Part shown: piece by piece, positions 34,824-42,526 of the stretch | How the letters are laid out: each line of letters begins with the position of its first letter | Numbering within the stretch: the first letter of the stretch is position 1 | Assembly (NCBI GenBank): GCA_944332435.1 | Contig: CALVJW010000009.1 | Location: forward strand, 1 to 48,406 | DNA length: 48,406 nt | Direction: 5' to 3' | Source: an uncultured Bacilli bacterium | GTDB lineage: Bacteria; Bacillota_I; Bacilli_A; RF39; UBA660 | Position numbers and translations under genes: made by a program | Notes under the pieces: generated by a model | The model's database searches: none | The model's input: only the letters and a program-made list of their open reading frames with translations | What the model was told of the DNA's origin: nothing

Positions 34824-35963
34824 ATGGAAACAACAAACAAAAATGATTTTATTAATATTTATGTTTTAAAAACATTAAATGAAATCAAAGATATGGTTAA
34901 AAGTAATATTAAATTAGAAAGCGAAAAAGAGAAAGAAATAGATAAAAAAATGATTATTGTATTAAATGATTTAATTAATGCTAATTTTAAAAATCTTCAA
35001 AAAGACCCAAAAGGGAATCTAATTTATACACTTCTTCCCATTGTGGATGAGAAAGAAAATAAAAAAATTAGATTATCTTTAGCATTATATTATACAGCAT
35101 TATATTATGACAACGTAGATTTATTACATGATTTATTAAAAGAAAATATTAGATTTGAAGAAAGTCGGCATATTAATCTTCAGTATCTAGATAAATCTAT
35201 ATCATCAAGATTTGAAAGAAAAAAATATATTGAAACGATTAAAACTTGTGGATATATTTTTAGAAACTTTGCCAAAAGTATTGAAAATTTAACTGAAAAA
35301 GAAAGAGAACAATACATTCAAAAATTTGTAAAATTAATTAACTTAAAATATGATTCAATCTGTAATATTATAAACAAGAAACAATGGTATGAAAGTTTTA
35401 AATTAGAACATTTATTTGAAAAAGAAAATTTAGATACATTTACAGACGAAACATATATACAAGCAACTGATGAACAATTAAATTTAATTAATTGTAGTTA
35501 TACAGAAAATTGTTCAAAAGAGGTTCGTGACAGATTAAATAATTTGATGCAAACAAAAGGCTTTTCTAATAATCTATCTAATTTTGAGTTAATGATGACA
35601 TTATATACAGATGAAGAACTACAATCATTAAATCATCATATAAGTTGGGCTATAAGCAACTTTTCAGAAACTGAAGAAAGTTTAAACAAAATAATTGATT
35701 TTATTAAAAGAAGACCTGATTTAGCTACTAGCATAATTACAATATCAAAAGAAATGTTTATGAAATTTGATAATTTTACTTTAATAGAATTATGTGATAA
35801 ATATGTTTATCCTCATAATATAGAAAAAGAATACTTAAACACTATAGTTAAATTTTTAAAATTAAAAATAGCATTAAAAAAAGTATTAGGTGCTTATGAT
35901 CCTAAAAATACTCAAGAACAAAATGGTAGTTTGAAAAAAAAATTAACACAACATAAAAAATAA
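34824..35963 (+). CDS. Unknown 379-aa helical protein, intact cargo of the element
   Basis: An uncharacterised cytosolic protein with a strong site, TAGGGAGGTTTTT. It is predicted almost wholly helical. The first 60 residues are charged (KLESEKEKEIDKKMIIVLND). Residues 75-125 resemble a helical repeat (KIRLSLALYYTALYYDNVDL LHDLL). The rest (RFERKKYIETIKTCGYIFRN, ISWAISNFSETEESLNKII) alternates amphipathic helices, and the tail is basic. No catalytic motif, signal peptide or membrane segment is visible. It is the longest intact cargo gene, opposite in direction to the recombinase, with its own terminator. Function cannot be assigned. Confidence 0.75.
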   Translation: METTNKNDFINIYVLKTLNEIKDMVKSNIKLESEKEKEIDKKMIIVLNDLINANFKNLQKDPKGNLIYTLLPIVDEKENKKIRLSLALYYTALYYDNVDLLHDLLKENIRFEESRHINLQYLDKSISSRFERKKYIETIKTCGYIFRNFAKSIENLTEKEREQYIQKFVKLINLKYDSICNIINKKQWYESFKLEHLFEKENLDTFTDETYIQATDEQLNLINCSYTENCSKEVRDRLNNLMQTKGFSNNLSNFELMMTLYTDEELQSLNHHISWAISNFSETEESLNKIIDFIKRRPDLATSIITISKEMFMKFDNFTLIELCDKYVYPHNIEKEYLNTIVKFLKLKIALKKVLGAYDPKNTQEQNGSLKKKLTQHKK

Positions 35964-35988
35964 TATATAACATATTAAATAGTATTAT

Positions 35989-36019
35989 AAAAGTAGACCT
36001 GTATAAAAGTCTACTTTTT
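35989..36019 (+). terminator. Terminator after the 379-aa gene
   Basis: AAAAGTAGAC / GTCTACTTTT, 10-bp perfect stem, followed by TTC after five T. Confidence 0.8.
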
Positions 36020-36169
36020 CTAATTTAGTATATATTTTTATCTATAAAACAATACTTCATTAAGTTAAAAATCTATAATAATTATTATCTTCCTGTCCTA
36101 GAAGTTCCAACATTAGGTACTCCTAAATTTTGTCTTTTTATTCATAATTATTAAACACTTCAATTTGTT

Positions 36170-37204
36170 TCACATTTTTTTATTTGGTACATTTTCTTCA
36201 TTAACTAATTTATTAACAGATAGTTTTATTTTTCTAACTAATAAAATTGGATTAGAAATCCTAATAAATAATTTTTCAAAATTCTCCATTATTACTTTAG
36301 AAGAAGATGTTAAGTGATCTAAGTTAACGGTTTCATGTGAGTGCTTTGGAACTTTTCTACCATACGATTCGATTGTTATTTCACCAAAACACTTATTTAC
36401 TATGTTAGTATTAGTTAAATTTTCTATATCGCATTCAACTGTCATTACTAATTGTTCGGTAAGTAATTTTTTATTTACCAAATCTAAAGCAAGATTGTCT
36501 GCCATTTTCTTCACAATTAATTTTGCTTTTTTATTATCATAAGGACAATGTAAAACTTGTCCTGAACTTAAACTTGTTGCTAAAGAGTTATAACTCTTTG
36601 CAATAGAGATTGTACAAGGCTCCCATCCCCAAGAATGATTTATCAAAAGCATTTACTCCAAATTCATTTGGTTTACTTTTTTTAGCGACTATATCCATTG
36701 CTACTTTAACCAAAAACATATTAGTTCCTATTCCTGCAGTAGCAGTAATACCAGTTGTTTTATAAACATCTTGAATGAATTTCGTAACTAATTGACTTGG
36801 AGAACATTTGTAAAGAGAACTATAATTTGTTATGTCAATAAAAACTTCATCTATTGAATATACGAGTATATCTTCTGGAGCAATATATTTTACGTAATAT
36901 GCCATTCGTGGTGGTGCAATTATTAGATCTAATTCTAAATTTTTATTATTCTTTAATTCATTATCCAAATATAATTTACCACCAAATTTTTTATAATCAT
37001 TTAATTTTTTTTATTTTTTGTTTTACTTCAAATAATCTTGCTCTTCCACCAATACCATATTGGTTTAAGGATAGACTAACTGCCAAGCAAACCGTCTTTT
37101 CAGTACTTGATTCATCGGCAACAACTAAGTTAGTATTCAAAGGATCTAATTTTCTTTCAACACATTCTACTGAGGTATAAAAGTTTTTTTAAATCAATAC
37201 ACAT
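36170..37204 (-). pseudogene. Y-family DNA polymerase (UvrX/UmuC-like), multiply frameshifted
   Basis: A decayed lesion-bypass polymerase. From the ATG at 37204 it reads MCIDLKK, shifts frame at a run of seven A, continues FYTSVECVERKLDPLNTNLV and GRARLFEVKQKIKK, then meets a stop. A third frame gives LIIAPPRMAYYVKYIAPEDI and the catalytic YSIDEVFIDITNY (36588-36968). After another shift near 36640 it continues SSGQVLHCPYDNKKAKLIVK to a stop at 36170. Nearly the full length of the gene is recognisable, so it is a recent wreck with at least three breaks. Such genes are common prophage and plasmid cargo. Confidence 0.88.
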
Positions 37205-37212
37205 ATATATTC

Positions 37213-37249
37213 TTTTCACAAATATCACCATATACAATTATGGTGAAAA
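37213..37249. promoter_or_regulatory. Nested inverted repeats upstream of the polymerase remnant
   Basis: TTTTCAC (37213-37219) pairs with GTGAAAA (37243-37249), and inside it TCACCATA (37225-37232) pairs with TATGGTGA (37239-37246). The dyad lies between the XRE regulator gene and the polymerase remnant and may be an operator for the regulator; this is a guess from position. Confidence 0.4.
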
Positions 37250-37331
37250 CGTTTGTTTTCTGAAATAATTTCTTTCTTTTTTTCATAAATTTACATAAAT
37301 TTTCAATTTTTTGTTAAAAAAAGAAAATAAT

Positions 37332-37997
37332 TTATTTTTTATTTTCTTTTTTCAATTTTTCATTGACTGATAATTGAGCAAAAATAGCACAAAATAAACT
37401 AGGAATTATTGCATATCCTGCGTTAACTTGTCCTTTATTTGATAAAACATATCCTGCACCTACAAATGTTAATATCATAAAGACAAATGTTAATATCCTA
37501 TATATTTTTTCTTTTTTCATAACTTTTTCCTCTATATTCATTTTTGTAATAGCTTTTCTTAATTTTATTCTCAGCAACAATCCATATCCCCATATAAAAC
37601 AACCTATTCCAATCACTAATATTTTTTGGATAGTTGTAGTTGCCAATAAAGAAGTTAATGTCATTGTTATAACAATTCCTGCAAATATTAAAAGTTCAGT
37701 TAATATTTGCAGATTCTCCAATTGATCTCTTGTTATCAAAATTGATAAAATATTTTTATCAGATACTTTTTTTTGTTCGTCAAAATTTAATCGTTTTCCT
37801 TCTAAAAGTTCATTAATTGTTATACCTAATATATTACATAGTTCGGGAATATTAGAAGTATCTGGTAAGTTTAAACCTCTTTCCCATTTTGAAACAGCAT
37901 TAACACTTACATTCATTTTCTCTGCTAATTGCTCTTGCGTTAATTTATTTTCTTTACGACAATCTGTAATAAAATTTCCTATTTTTATTTTATCCAT
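37332..37997 (-). CDS. XRE-family regulator with membrane domain
   Basis: A 221-residue protein. An N-terminal helix-turn-helix of the Cro/CI type spans residues 1-68 (KENKLTQEQLAEKMNVSVNA VSKWERGLNLPD). A linker follows, then about four hydrophobic segments in 90-215 (TELLIFAGIVITMTLTSLLA, ILVIGIGCFIWGYGLLL, ILTFVFMILTFVGAGYVL). Such HTH-membrane proteins are frequent in Firmicutes and may sense a membrane signal. It is intact and has the site AAGGAGGAAAG. Within the element it is the only intact regulator, so it may control the recombinase or the cargo. Confidence 0.85.
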   Translation of the reverse strand: MDKIKIGNFITDCRKENKLTQEQLAEKMNVSVNAVSKWERGLNLPDTSNIPELCNILGITINELLEGKRLNFDEQKKVSDKNILSILITRDQLENLQILTELLIFAGIVITMTLTSLLATTTIQKILVIGIGCFIWGYGLLLRIKLRKAITKMNIEEKVMKKEKIYRILTFVFMILTFVGAGYVLSNKGQVNAGYAIIPSLFCAIFAQLSVNEKLKKENKK

Positions 37998-38059
37998 AAC
38001 TTTCCTCCTTATATATTAAGACTATCAAAATTTATACAAAATCTCCACATACCATAAGT

Positions 38060-38374
38060 TTAATTTATATTTAACATTCTAAAATTTATTCTATCTTCAG
38101 TTCCATAGATAGTCCTTCGTTGAAAAGTTATTTCATTACTTTCATTTAAAATTGGCATTTGAACATGACCACCATAGAGATATATCATGTTCATTTCAAA
38201 AGCATAAACCTTATAACCTCTTTTAAGAAAAGGAATGGTATAAATATCATCTAAACATCCTACATCACAAATTTCTAGATTTTCTCCATCATTTTCTTTA
38301 ATATACTTTAACAATGTATAAAAAGTTGTTCCTACAACTCCAAAGGAACTGACTTTCATTGTTATTGTTTCCAT
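38060..38374 (-). pseudogene. SAM-dependent methyltransferase, N-terminal fragment
   Basis: About 104 residues with a methyltransferase motif I-like stretch (NLEICDVGCLDDIYTIPFLK) and the strand GYKVYAFEMN, ending at a stop at 38060. Only the first third of a class I or FkbM-like methyltransferase is left. There is no good ribosome site before the ATG at 38374. A longer frame continues upstream into the cotE 5' segment out of register, which is a coincidence of the insertion. Confidence 0.5.
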
Positions 38375-38420
38375 ATAAAAATCAGAATTCAAACCCTCGG
38401 TATTTGCTAAGTTTAGAATG

Positions 38421-38444
38421 GTTATCACCAACGACCAAGTGATG
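38421..38444. repeat. Right attachment site: TGATG core plus inverted-repeat arm
   Basis: The core TGATG at 38440-38444 and the arm GTTATCACCAA at 38421-38431, the mirror of the arm at 32195-32205. Left of the core is element DNA and right of it is cotE codons 1-43. Confidence 0.8.
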
Positions 38445-38570
38445 ATTAATGACCCAACACCCAAGTACTGTAGTTGGCTTATCTGTTGGTGTTAAAGTAT
38501 AATTATTTTTAAAATACTTCTTTCCTTTCCCGATGACTGTCTTTGTTACGATTTCTTTATATATAGCCAT
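38440..38570 (-). CDS. cotE: cotE, 5' segment (split gene)
   Basis: Encodes CotE residues 1-43: MAIYKEIVTKTVIGKGKKYF ... TTVLGCWVINH, the N-terminal region that matches Bacillus CotE (YREIITKAVVAKGRKF and LGGWIINH). In the present arrangement the frame runs on into the element for 19 junk residues to a stop at 38382. The start has the site GAGGGGTGAAG. It is joined in frame to the 3' segment by recombination at CATCA. CotE directs assembly of the outer spore coat, so the unexcised genome should be unable to build a normal outer coat unless the element leaves. Confidence 0.92.
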
Positions 38571-38587
38571 ATCTTCACCCCTCACTT

Positions 38588-38596
38588 TAATGTATG
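38588..38596 (-). promoter_or_regulatory. Sigma-E type -10 box of cotE
   Basis: CATACATTA on the minus strand, 17 bases before the cotE ATG, fits the sigma-E -10 consensus (CATACAnT) and the sigma-K pattern. Bacillus cotE is transcribed by both factors. The -35 region is a T-run and not convincing. Confidence 0.55.
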
Positions 38597-38599
38597 CGA

Positions 38600-38634
38600 A
38601 AAAGAAAAAAAATGAACTAATTTCTTAGTCCATT
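38600..38634 (-). terminator. Terminator after the glycosyltransferase gene
   Basis: AATGGACTAA / TTAGTTCATT (one G-U pair) with a GAAA loop, followed by eight T on the minus strand. It isolates cotE from the upstream gene. Confidence 0.8.
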
Positions 38635-39539
38635 TATAAACTTCTACTATATTGCATATTTTTATTCATTTCATCATATCCATCATATACTTTATCTGCC
38701 ATAAAGCGTAATGACAATGTTTCATCTAAATTATCATAAGTACGTGATAATAAATCATTACAAACTTGTAGCATTAATTGATTCAGTGCTTCATTATATT
38801 TACCATTTGGATCATGTTCTTGAAATTCACTTTTTAAACTTTCTATTTCTTTATCTGTATCTGATACAGCTACATGACTATAGAAACTAGATAGTCCACG
38901 ACTCTTTGGCGTAAAATAATATACTGTTTTTTCTGTTTCTGTAATCGTATTAGCATGTAAGAAAGCACGTGCTACAAAAAATACATCTTCATTTAATTGT
39001 AAGTCAACAAAGAAATTGTCGTTAATTAAGTCTTTTCGATATAACTTATTCCAAATATTTCTTCCTTGTAAGAATAAAGTAGATGGATAAGTCTTTAAGT
39101 TATGACTTAGTTCTACATCTGTATGTTGATATTGATAAAAGTCAATATCACTCTTTTTTACTCTTCCATCAATTGGACTTGGATATTCATAATTTCCTAT
39201 TACCATATCAGATTGATTTAACTTTGCTTCCCTTACAAGACTATCAATAGCTCCAAGCGGTAACATATCATCGGCATCTACAAACATGACATATTCCCCA
39301 TTTGCTTGATGAAATCCAGCTTTTCTAGCATAACTGACACCTTGTTTTTCTTCATCAATAATTTTAATTCTTGCATCATTTTTTTGTAATTTTTCTAATA
39401 ACTCTTTACTTCCATCATTTGAGTTATTATTAACAAAAATGAATTCTAAATTTTGATAATATTGTCCTTCTAATGTTCCATATAAATTTTCTAAATAAGG
39501 TTTAGCATTATAAACTGGGATAATTACACTAACTAACAT
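38634..39539 (-). CDS. Family 2 glycosyltransferase
   Basis: A 301-residue GT-A fold glycosyltransferase. It opens LVSVIIPVYNAKPYLENLY, with FVNNNSNDGSKELL and the metal-binding DxD in YVMFVDADDMLPLGAI (about residue 90). The C-terminal half is helical and there is no membrane segment. The donor and acceptor cannot be read from sequence; polysaccharide or teichoic-acid decoration is typical. The site GGAGAGAAAG precedes the start. It is a single-gene unit between tex and cotE. Confidence 0.88.
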   Translation of the reverse strand: MLVSVIIPVYNAKPYLENLYGTLEGQYYQNLEFIFVNNNSNDGSKELLEKLQKNDARIKIIDEEKQGVSYARKAGFHQANGEYVMFVDADDMLPLGAIDSLVREAKLNQSDMVIGNYEYPSPIDGRVKKSDIDFYQYQHTDVELSHNLKTYPSTLFLQGRNIWNKLYRKDLINDNFFVDLQLNEDVFFVARAFLHANTITETEKTVYYFTPKSRGLSSFYSHVAVSDTDKEIESLKSEFQEHDPNGKYNEALNQLMLQVCNDLLSRTYDNLDETLSLRFMADKVYDGYDEMNKNMQYSRSL

Positions 39540-39643
39540 AACTTTCTCTCCTATCTTTTATTCTTTATCCGGAAGTATCTCTTCTCTACTATTACTTTAT
39601 CATAACCATGTCTACTTTACAATTATCAACGAGTCAACTTTAC

Positions 39644-39674
39644 ACAAAAAAAGAACTACTTTACATAGTTCTTT
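39644..39674 (-). terminator. Terminator after tex
   Basis: AAAGAACTA / TAGTTCTTT stem with a 7-nt loop, followed on the minus strand by TTTTTTT. Confidence 0.8.
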
Positions 39675-41826
39675 ACTTATTATAATTTGGTTGTTTCATT
39701 GTAAGTGCAACTTTATTTTTTTCTAAAAAAATTTCGTCTACATAACAAGTAATAATATCTCCGACACTTACTACTTCTGATGGATGTTTAATATAATGAT
39801 CCGTTAATTTCGATATATGAATTAAACCATCATTTTTTAGGCCAACATCAACAAATACTCCAAAGTCAATCACGTTACGTACCGTTCCTTGAAGTTCCAT
39901 TCCTACTTTTAAATCTTCTAAATGTAATACATCACTTTTTAAAACGGGAGCAGGAATCGAATCACGTGGATCTCGATTTGGTTTTTCTAATGTTTTCATA
40001 ATATCTTCTAGTGTATAAATATCCGTACCTAATTCTTTTGCTAGTTTTTCTAAATCAAAACGAGCTTCTAAATTTTCTAATGATGCCGTTCCTAAATCAG
40101 ATAAACTAGCATCAATCTTAGAAAGTAATTTCATTACAATTTGATAGCTTTCAGGGTGAATCCCAGTAGCATCCAATACATTCTCTCCATCCGTTATTCT
40201 TAAAAAACCAATTGCTTGCTCATACACTTTTGGTGTAAGCAATTTCTTTAATTCTTCTCTTGAATGAAATTTTCCGTGTGCATCTCGATACGTTAAAATT
40301 TTATCAATATGTTTCTTTGTTAAACCTGATACATATTGTAATAAAGAACGACTAGCCGTATTGATATTTACACCAACCATGTTCACTGCTTTACTGACTA
40401 CAAAATCTAATGAAGAACTTAATTCTTTTTTTGATACATCGTGTTGATATAATCCAACACCAATACTTTCTGGATCTATTTTTACAAGTTCAGAAAGAGG
40501 ATCTTGTAATCTTCTTCCAATACTAATCGCACTACGTTTTTCAACTGTTAAATCAGGATATTCAAGAATTGCAAGTTTACTTGCTGAATAAACACTGGCT
40601 CCTGCTTCATTGACAATTACATAAGAAAACTTTCTTGGACTTACCTTAATCGTATCTACAATAAAATCAACACTTTCACGACTTGCTGTCCCATTTCCAA
40701 TTGCTACAATATCAATCTTATATTTTTCAACTAAATCTAATACAATTTTTCTTGCTTCCTCTACTTTTTTCACTGGTTCATGAGGATAAATTACTTGAAT
40801 TTCTAATAATTTTCCAGTTGAATCAATCACTGCTAATTTACATCCTGTACGATAAGCGGGATCAAAACCTAATACAACTTTTTCTTTCATTGGTGGTTGT
40901 AATAATAACTTTTCTAAATTTTTACCAAAGTTATCAATCGCTACTACTTCAGCTTTTTGGGTTAATTCACTTCTAATTTCTCTTTCAATACTTGGTTCAA
41001 TCAATCGTTTATAACTATCTATAATACTATCTTTGATAATTGGTAGCACAAATGATGTTTGATTCTTTATCAATTTCTGTTCTAAATAATCATATACAAG
41101 CTCTTTTTCTAATTCAATATTAACCGCAATAATCTTTTCTTTTTCTGCTCGATTCATCGCAAGTACACGATGTGGCTTTACACTTCGTACTGGTTCTTTA
41201 TAATCATAGTACATTTCGTATACTCTTGTTTCATCCACTGCATTTTTCTTTTTCTTCGTTAAAAGAATTCCTTTTAAATACATTTGCTTACGAATCCATT
41301 TACGATAATAAGCATTATCACTAATCCACTCTGCAATAATATAGGTAGCTCCCTGAATTGCTTCTTCGACTGTTTTTACTTTGTCATTTAAAAACTTACT
41401 AGCTAACGTAGATACATCTCCCGTTGTTGGCTGTGCCATAATCATCTTAGCTAGCGGTTCTAATCCGGCAGCAATCGCATCTGTTGCTTTAGTTTTTTTC
41501 TTTTCTTTATAAGGTCGATATAAATCTTCTACTTCCACTAATTTCGTAGCTTCCATAATTTTTGCCTGTAATTCATCTGTCAATAATCCTTTTTCATCAA
41601 TTAAACGAATAACATCTTCTTTTCTTTTTAATAAATTTACTTGATATTCATACACTTCATTTATTTTTCTAATTTGTTCTTCATCTAAAGAACCAGTTAC
41701 TTCTTTTCTATAACGCGCAATGAAGGGAATTGTATTCCCTTCACTTAATAATTCTAACGTCTTGGTAACTTGATTCTTCGTTACTGCTAAACTAGCAGCA
41801 ATTTCTTTTATAATTACCTCGTTCAT
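39673..41826 (-). CDS. tex: Tex family RNA-binding protein
   Basis: A 717-residue Tex protein, a conserved nucleic-acid-binding protein linked to transcription. In order: an N-terminal helical domain (NQVTKTLELLSEGNTIPFIA), a YqgF-like RNase H fold at about 320-450 (VVLGFDPAYRTGCKLAVIDS), helix-hairpin-helix motifs near 490-560 (VGVNINTASRSLLQYVSGL) and a C-terminal S1 domain at about 640-710 (GTVRNVIDFGVFVDVGLKND GLIHIS). Length and order are normal. The start follows TTGGAGGAAAC; it begins 11 bases after the end of the next upstream gene. Confidence 0.95.
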   Translation of the reverse strand: MNEVIIKEIAASLAVTKNQVTKTLELLSEGNTIPFIARYRKEVTGSLDEEQIRKINEVYEYQVNLLKRKEDVIRLIDEKGLLTDELQAKIMEATKLVEVEDLYRPYKEKKKTKATDAIAAGLEPLAKMIMAQPTTGDVSTLASKFLNDKVKTVEEAIQGATYIIAEWISDNAYYRKWIRKQMYLKGILLTKKKKNAVDETRVYEMYYDYKEPVRSVKPHRVLAMNRAEKEKIIAVNIELEKELVYDYLEQKLIKNQTSFVLPIIKDSIIDSYKRLIEPSIEREIRSELTQKAEVVAIDNFGKNLEKLLLQPPMKEKVVLGFDPAYRTGCKLAVIDSTGKLLEIQVIYPHEPVKKVEEARKIVLDLVEKYKIDIVAIGNGTASRESVDFIVDTIKVSPRKFSYVIVNEAGASVYSASKLAILEYPDLTVEKRSAISIGRRLQDPLSELVKIDPESIGVGLYQHDVSKKELSSSLDFVVSKAVNMVGVNINTASRSLLQYVSGLTKKHIDKILTYRDAHGKFHSREELKKLLTPKVYEQAIGFLRITDGENVLDATGIHPESYQIVMKLLSKIDASLSDLGTASLENLEARFDLEKLAKELGTDIYTLEDIMKTLEKPNRDPRDSIPAPVLKSDVLHLEDLKVGMELQGTVRNVIDFGVFVDVGLKNDGLIHISKLTDHYIKHPSEVVSVGDIITCYVDEIFLEKNKVALTMKQPNYNK

Positions 41827-41837
41827 GTTTCCTCCAA

Positions 41838-42425
41838 TTAATACATATCATTATCTTCTAAGAATTTAATTACTGTTGCTTCATCTAAATATCCAACCAT
41901 CATTCCTGTTGGAACTCCCGTATTTTTGTCTTTTCTTTCATCGACAATTTTTCCATTTTCTACTACTAGTAACATTGGTACAACCAATGAATTTTGTGTT
42001 TCTACAAACACATTTTGGATCTTAGTTATATCTTTTGGATCTGTTATATCAGAAATATCAAAATATTGATACTGTTTATCAGAATTTTTTGCAAATCCTT
42101 GCATAATTGGATCTAATTCTTGGCTAATCGTATCATCAGACCCAATGTAAATTAACGTTCTTTCTTGAATTTTATTTGCTTTTAAATAATCCTCTAAAGA
42201 AATAGTTACAAGTCCTCCACGAGAATTATAAAATAATACAATAAAGAAAATAAGTGATGCGATAGCAACCCCAATAATTGCTATAAAATATTTCCACATT
42301 CCTAATTTATAATTACTTTCTTTTGTTTCTTTCACTACCTTTTTACGTGGTTTACGTGCTTTCTTCTTTTTCTTTGCCATTTGATCAAAATCTTTTAAAT
42401 CTATTACTTCTGTTTTATCATTCAT
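41838..42425 (-). CDS. Membrane-anchored thioredoxin-fold protein without CxxC
   Basis: A 195-residue protein. A basic N-terminus (KKKKKARKPRKKVVKE, about 18-33) precedes one membrane helix (about 45-68, YFIAIIGVAIASLIFFIVLF). The outer part resembles a thioredoxin fold (RTLIYIGSDDTISQELDPIM, VPMLLVVENGKIVDERKD, MVGYLDEATVIKFLE), but the CxxC active site is missing, so it is unlikely to be a redox enzyme. AAAGGAG is closest to ideal spacing for the ATG at 42425; an ATG at 42431 is only two bases from the site. It is followed by tex with 11 bases between, probably co-transcribed. Confidence 0.7.
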   Translation of the reverse strand: MNDKTEVIDLKDFDQMAKKKKKARKPRKKVVKETKESNYKLGMWKYFIAIIGVAIASLIFFIVLFYNSRGGLVTISLEDYLKANKIQERTLIYIGSDDTISQELDPIMQGFAKNSDKQYQYFDISDITDPKDITKIQNVFVETQNSLVVPMLLVVENGKIVDERKDKNTGVPTGMMVGYLDEATVIKFLEDNDMY

Positions 42426-42491
42426 AATCATCGCTCCTTTATCCTTCTAATAGTATTATAACATACTTTTCACAAAGTCGATATTTTTTTG

Positions 42492-42526
42492 AAAAAAAAA
42501 TACTTAGTATTTTTACTAAGTATTTT
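42492..42526 (-). terminator. Terminator after parC
   Basis: A 13-bp perfect stem, AAAATACTTAGTA / TACTAAGTATTTT, with a 4-nt loop and nine T (minus strand). Confidence 0.9.

Larger units (their letters stand above)
32184..38444. mobile_element. Skin-like intervening element in cotE (6261 bp)
   Basis: A 6.26-kb insertion bounded by the 5-bp core and lying between codons 43 and 44 of cotE. It carries a large serine recombinase at one end, a 39-aa gene upstream of it, an XRE-type regulator and an unknown 379-aa protein, plus remnants of a Y-family polymerase, a LysR regulator and a methyltransferase. Precise loss rebuilds an uninterrupted cotE reading frame. Known precedents are skin in sigK and SPbeta in spsM, both removed by serine recombinases in the mother cell. 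I infer the same here; excision itself is not shown by sequence. Confidence 0.88.

Noticed and set aside
36170-36968. Two overlapping frames as separate small genes
   Set aside because: Together with sequence up to 37204 they are successive pieces of one frameshifted Y-family polymerase.
38060-38464. A 134-codon frame starting inside the cotE 5' segment
   Set aside because: Its first 30 codons read cotE in the wrong frame; only the part after 38374 looks like a methyltransferase fragment.
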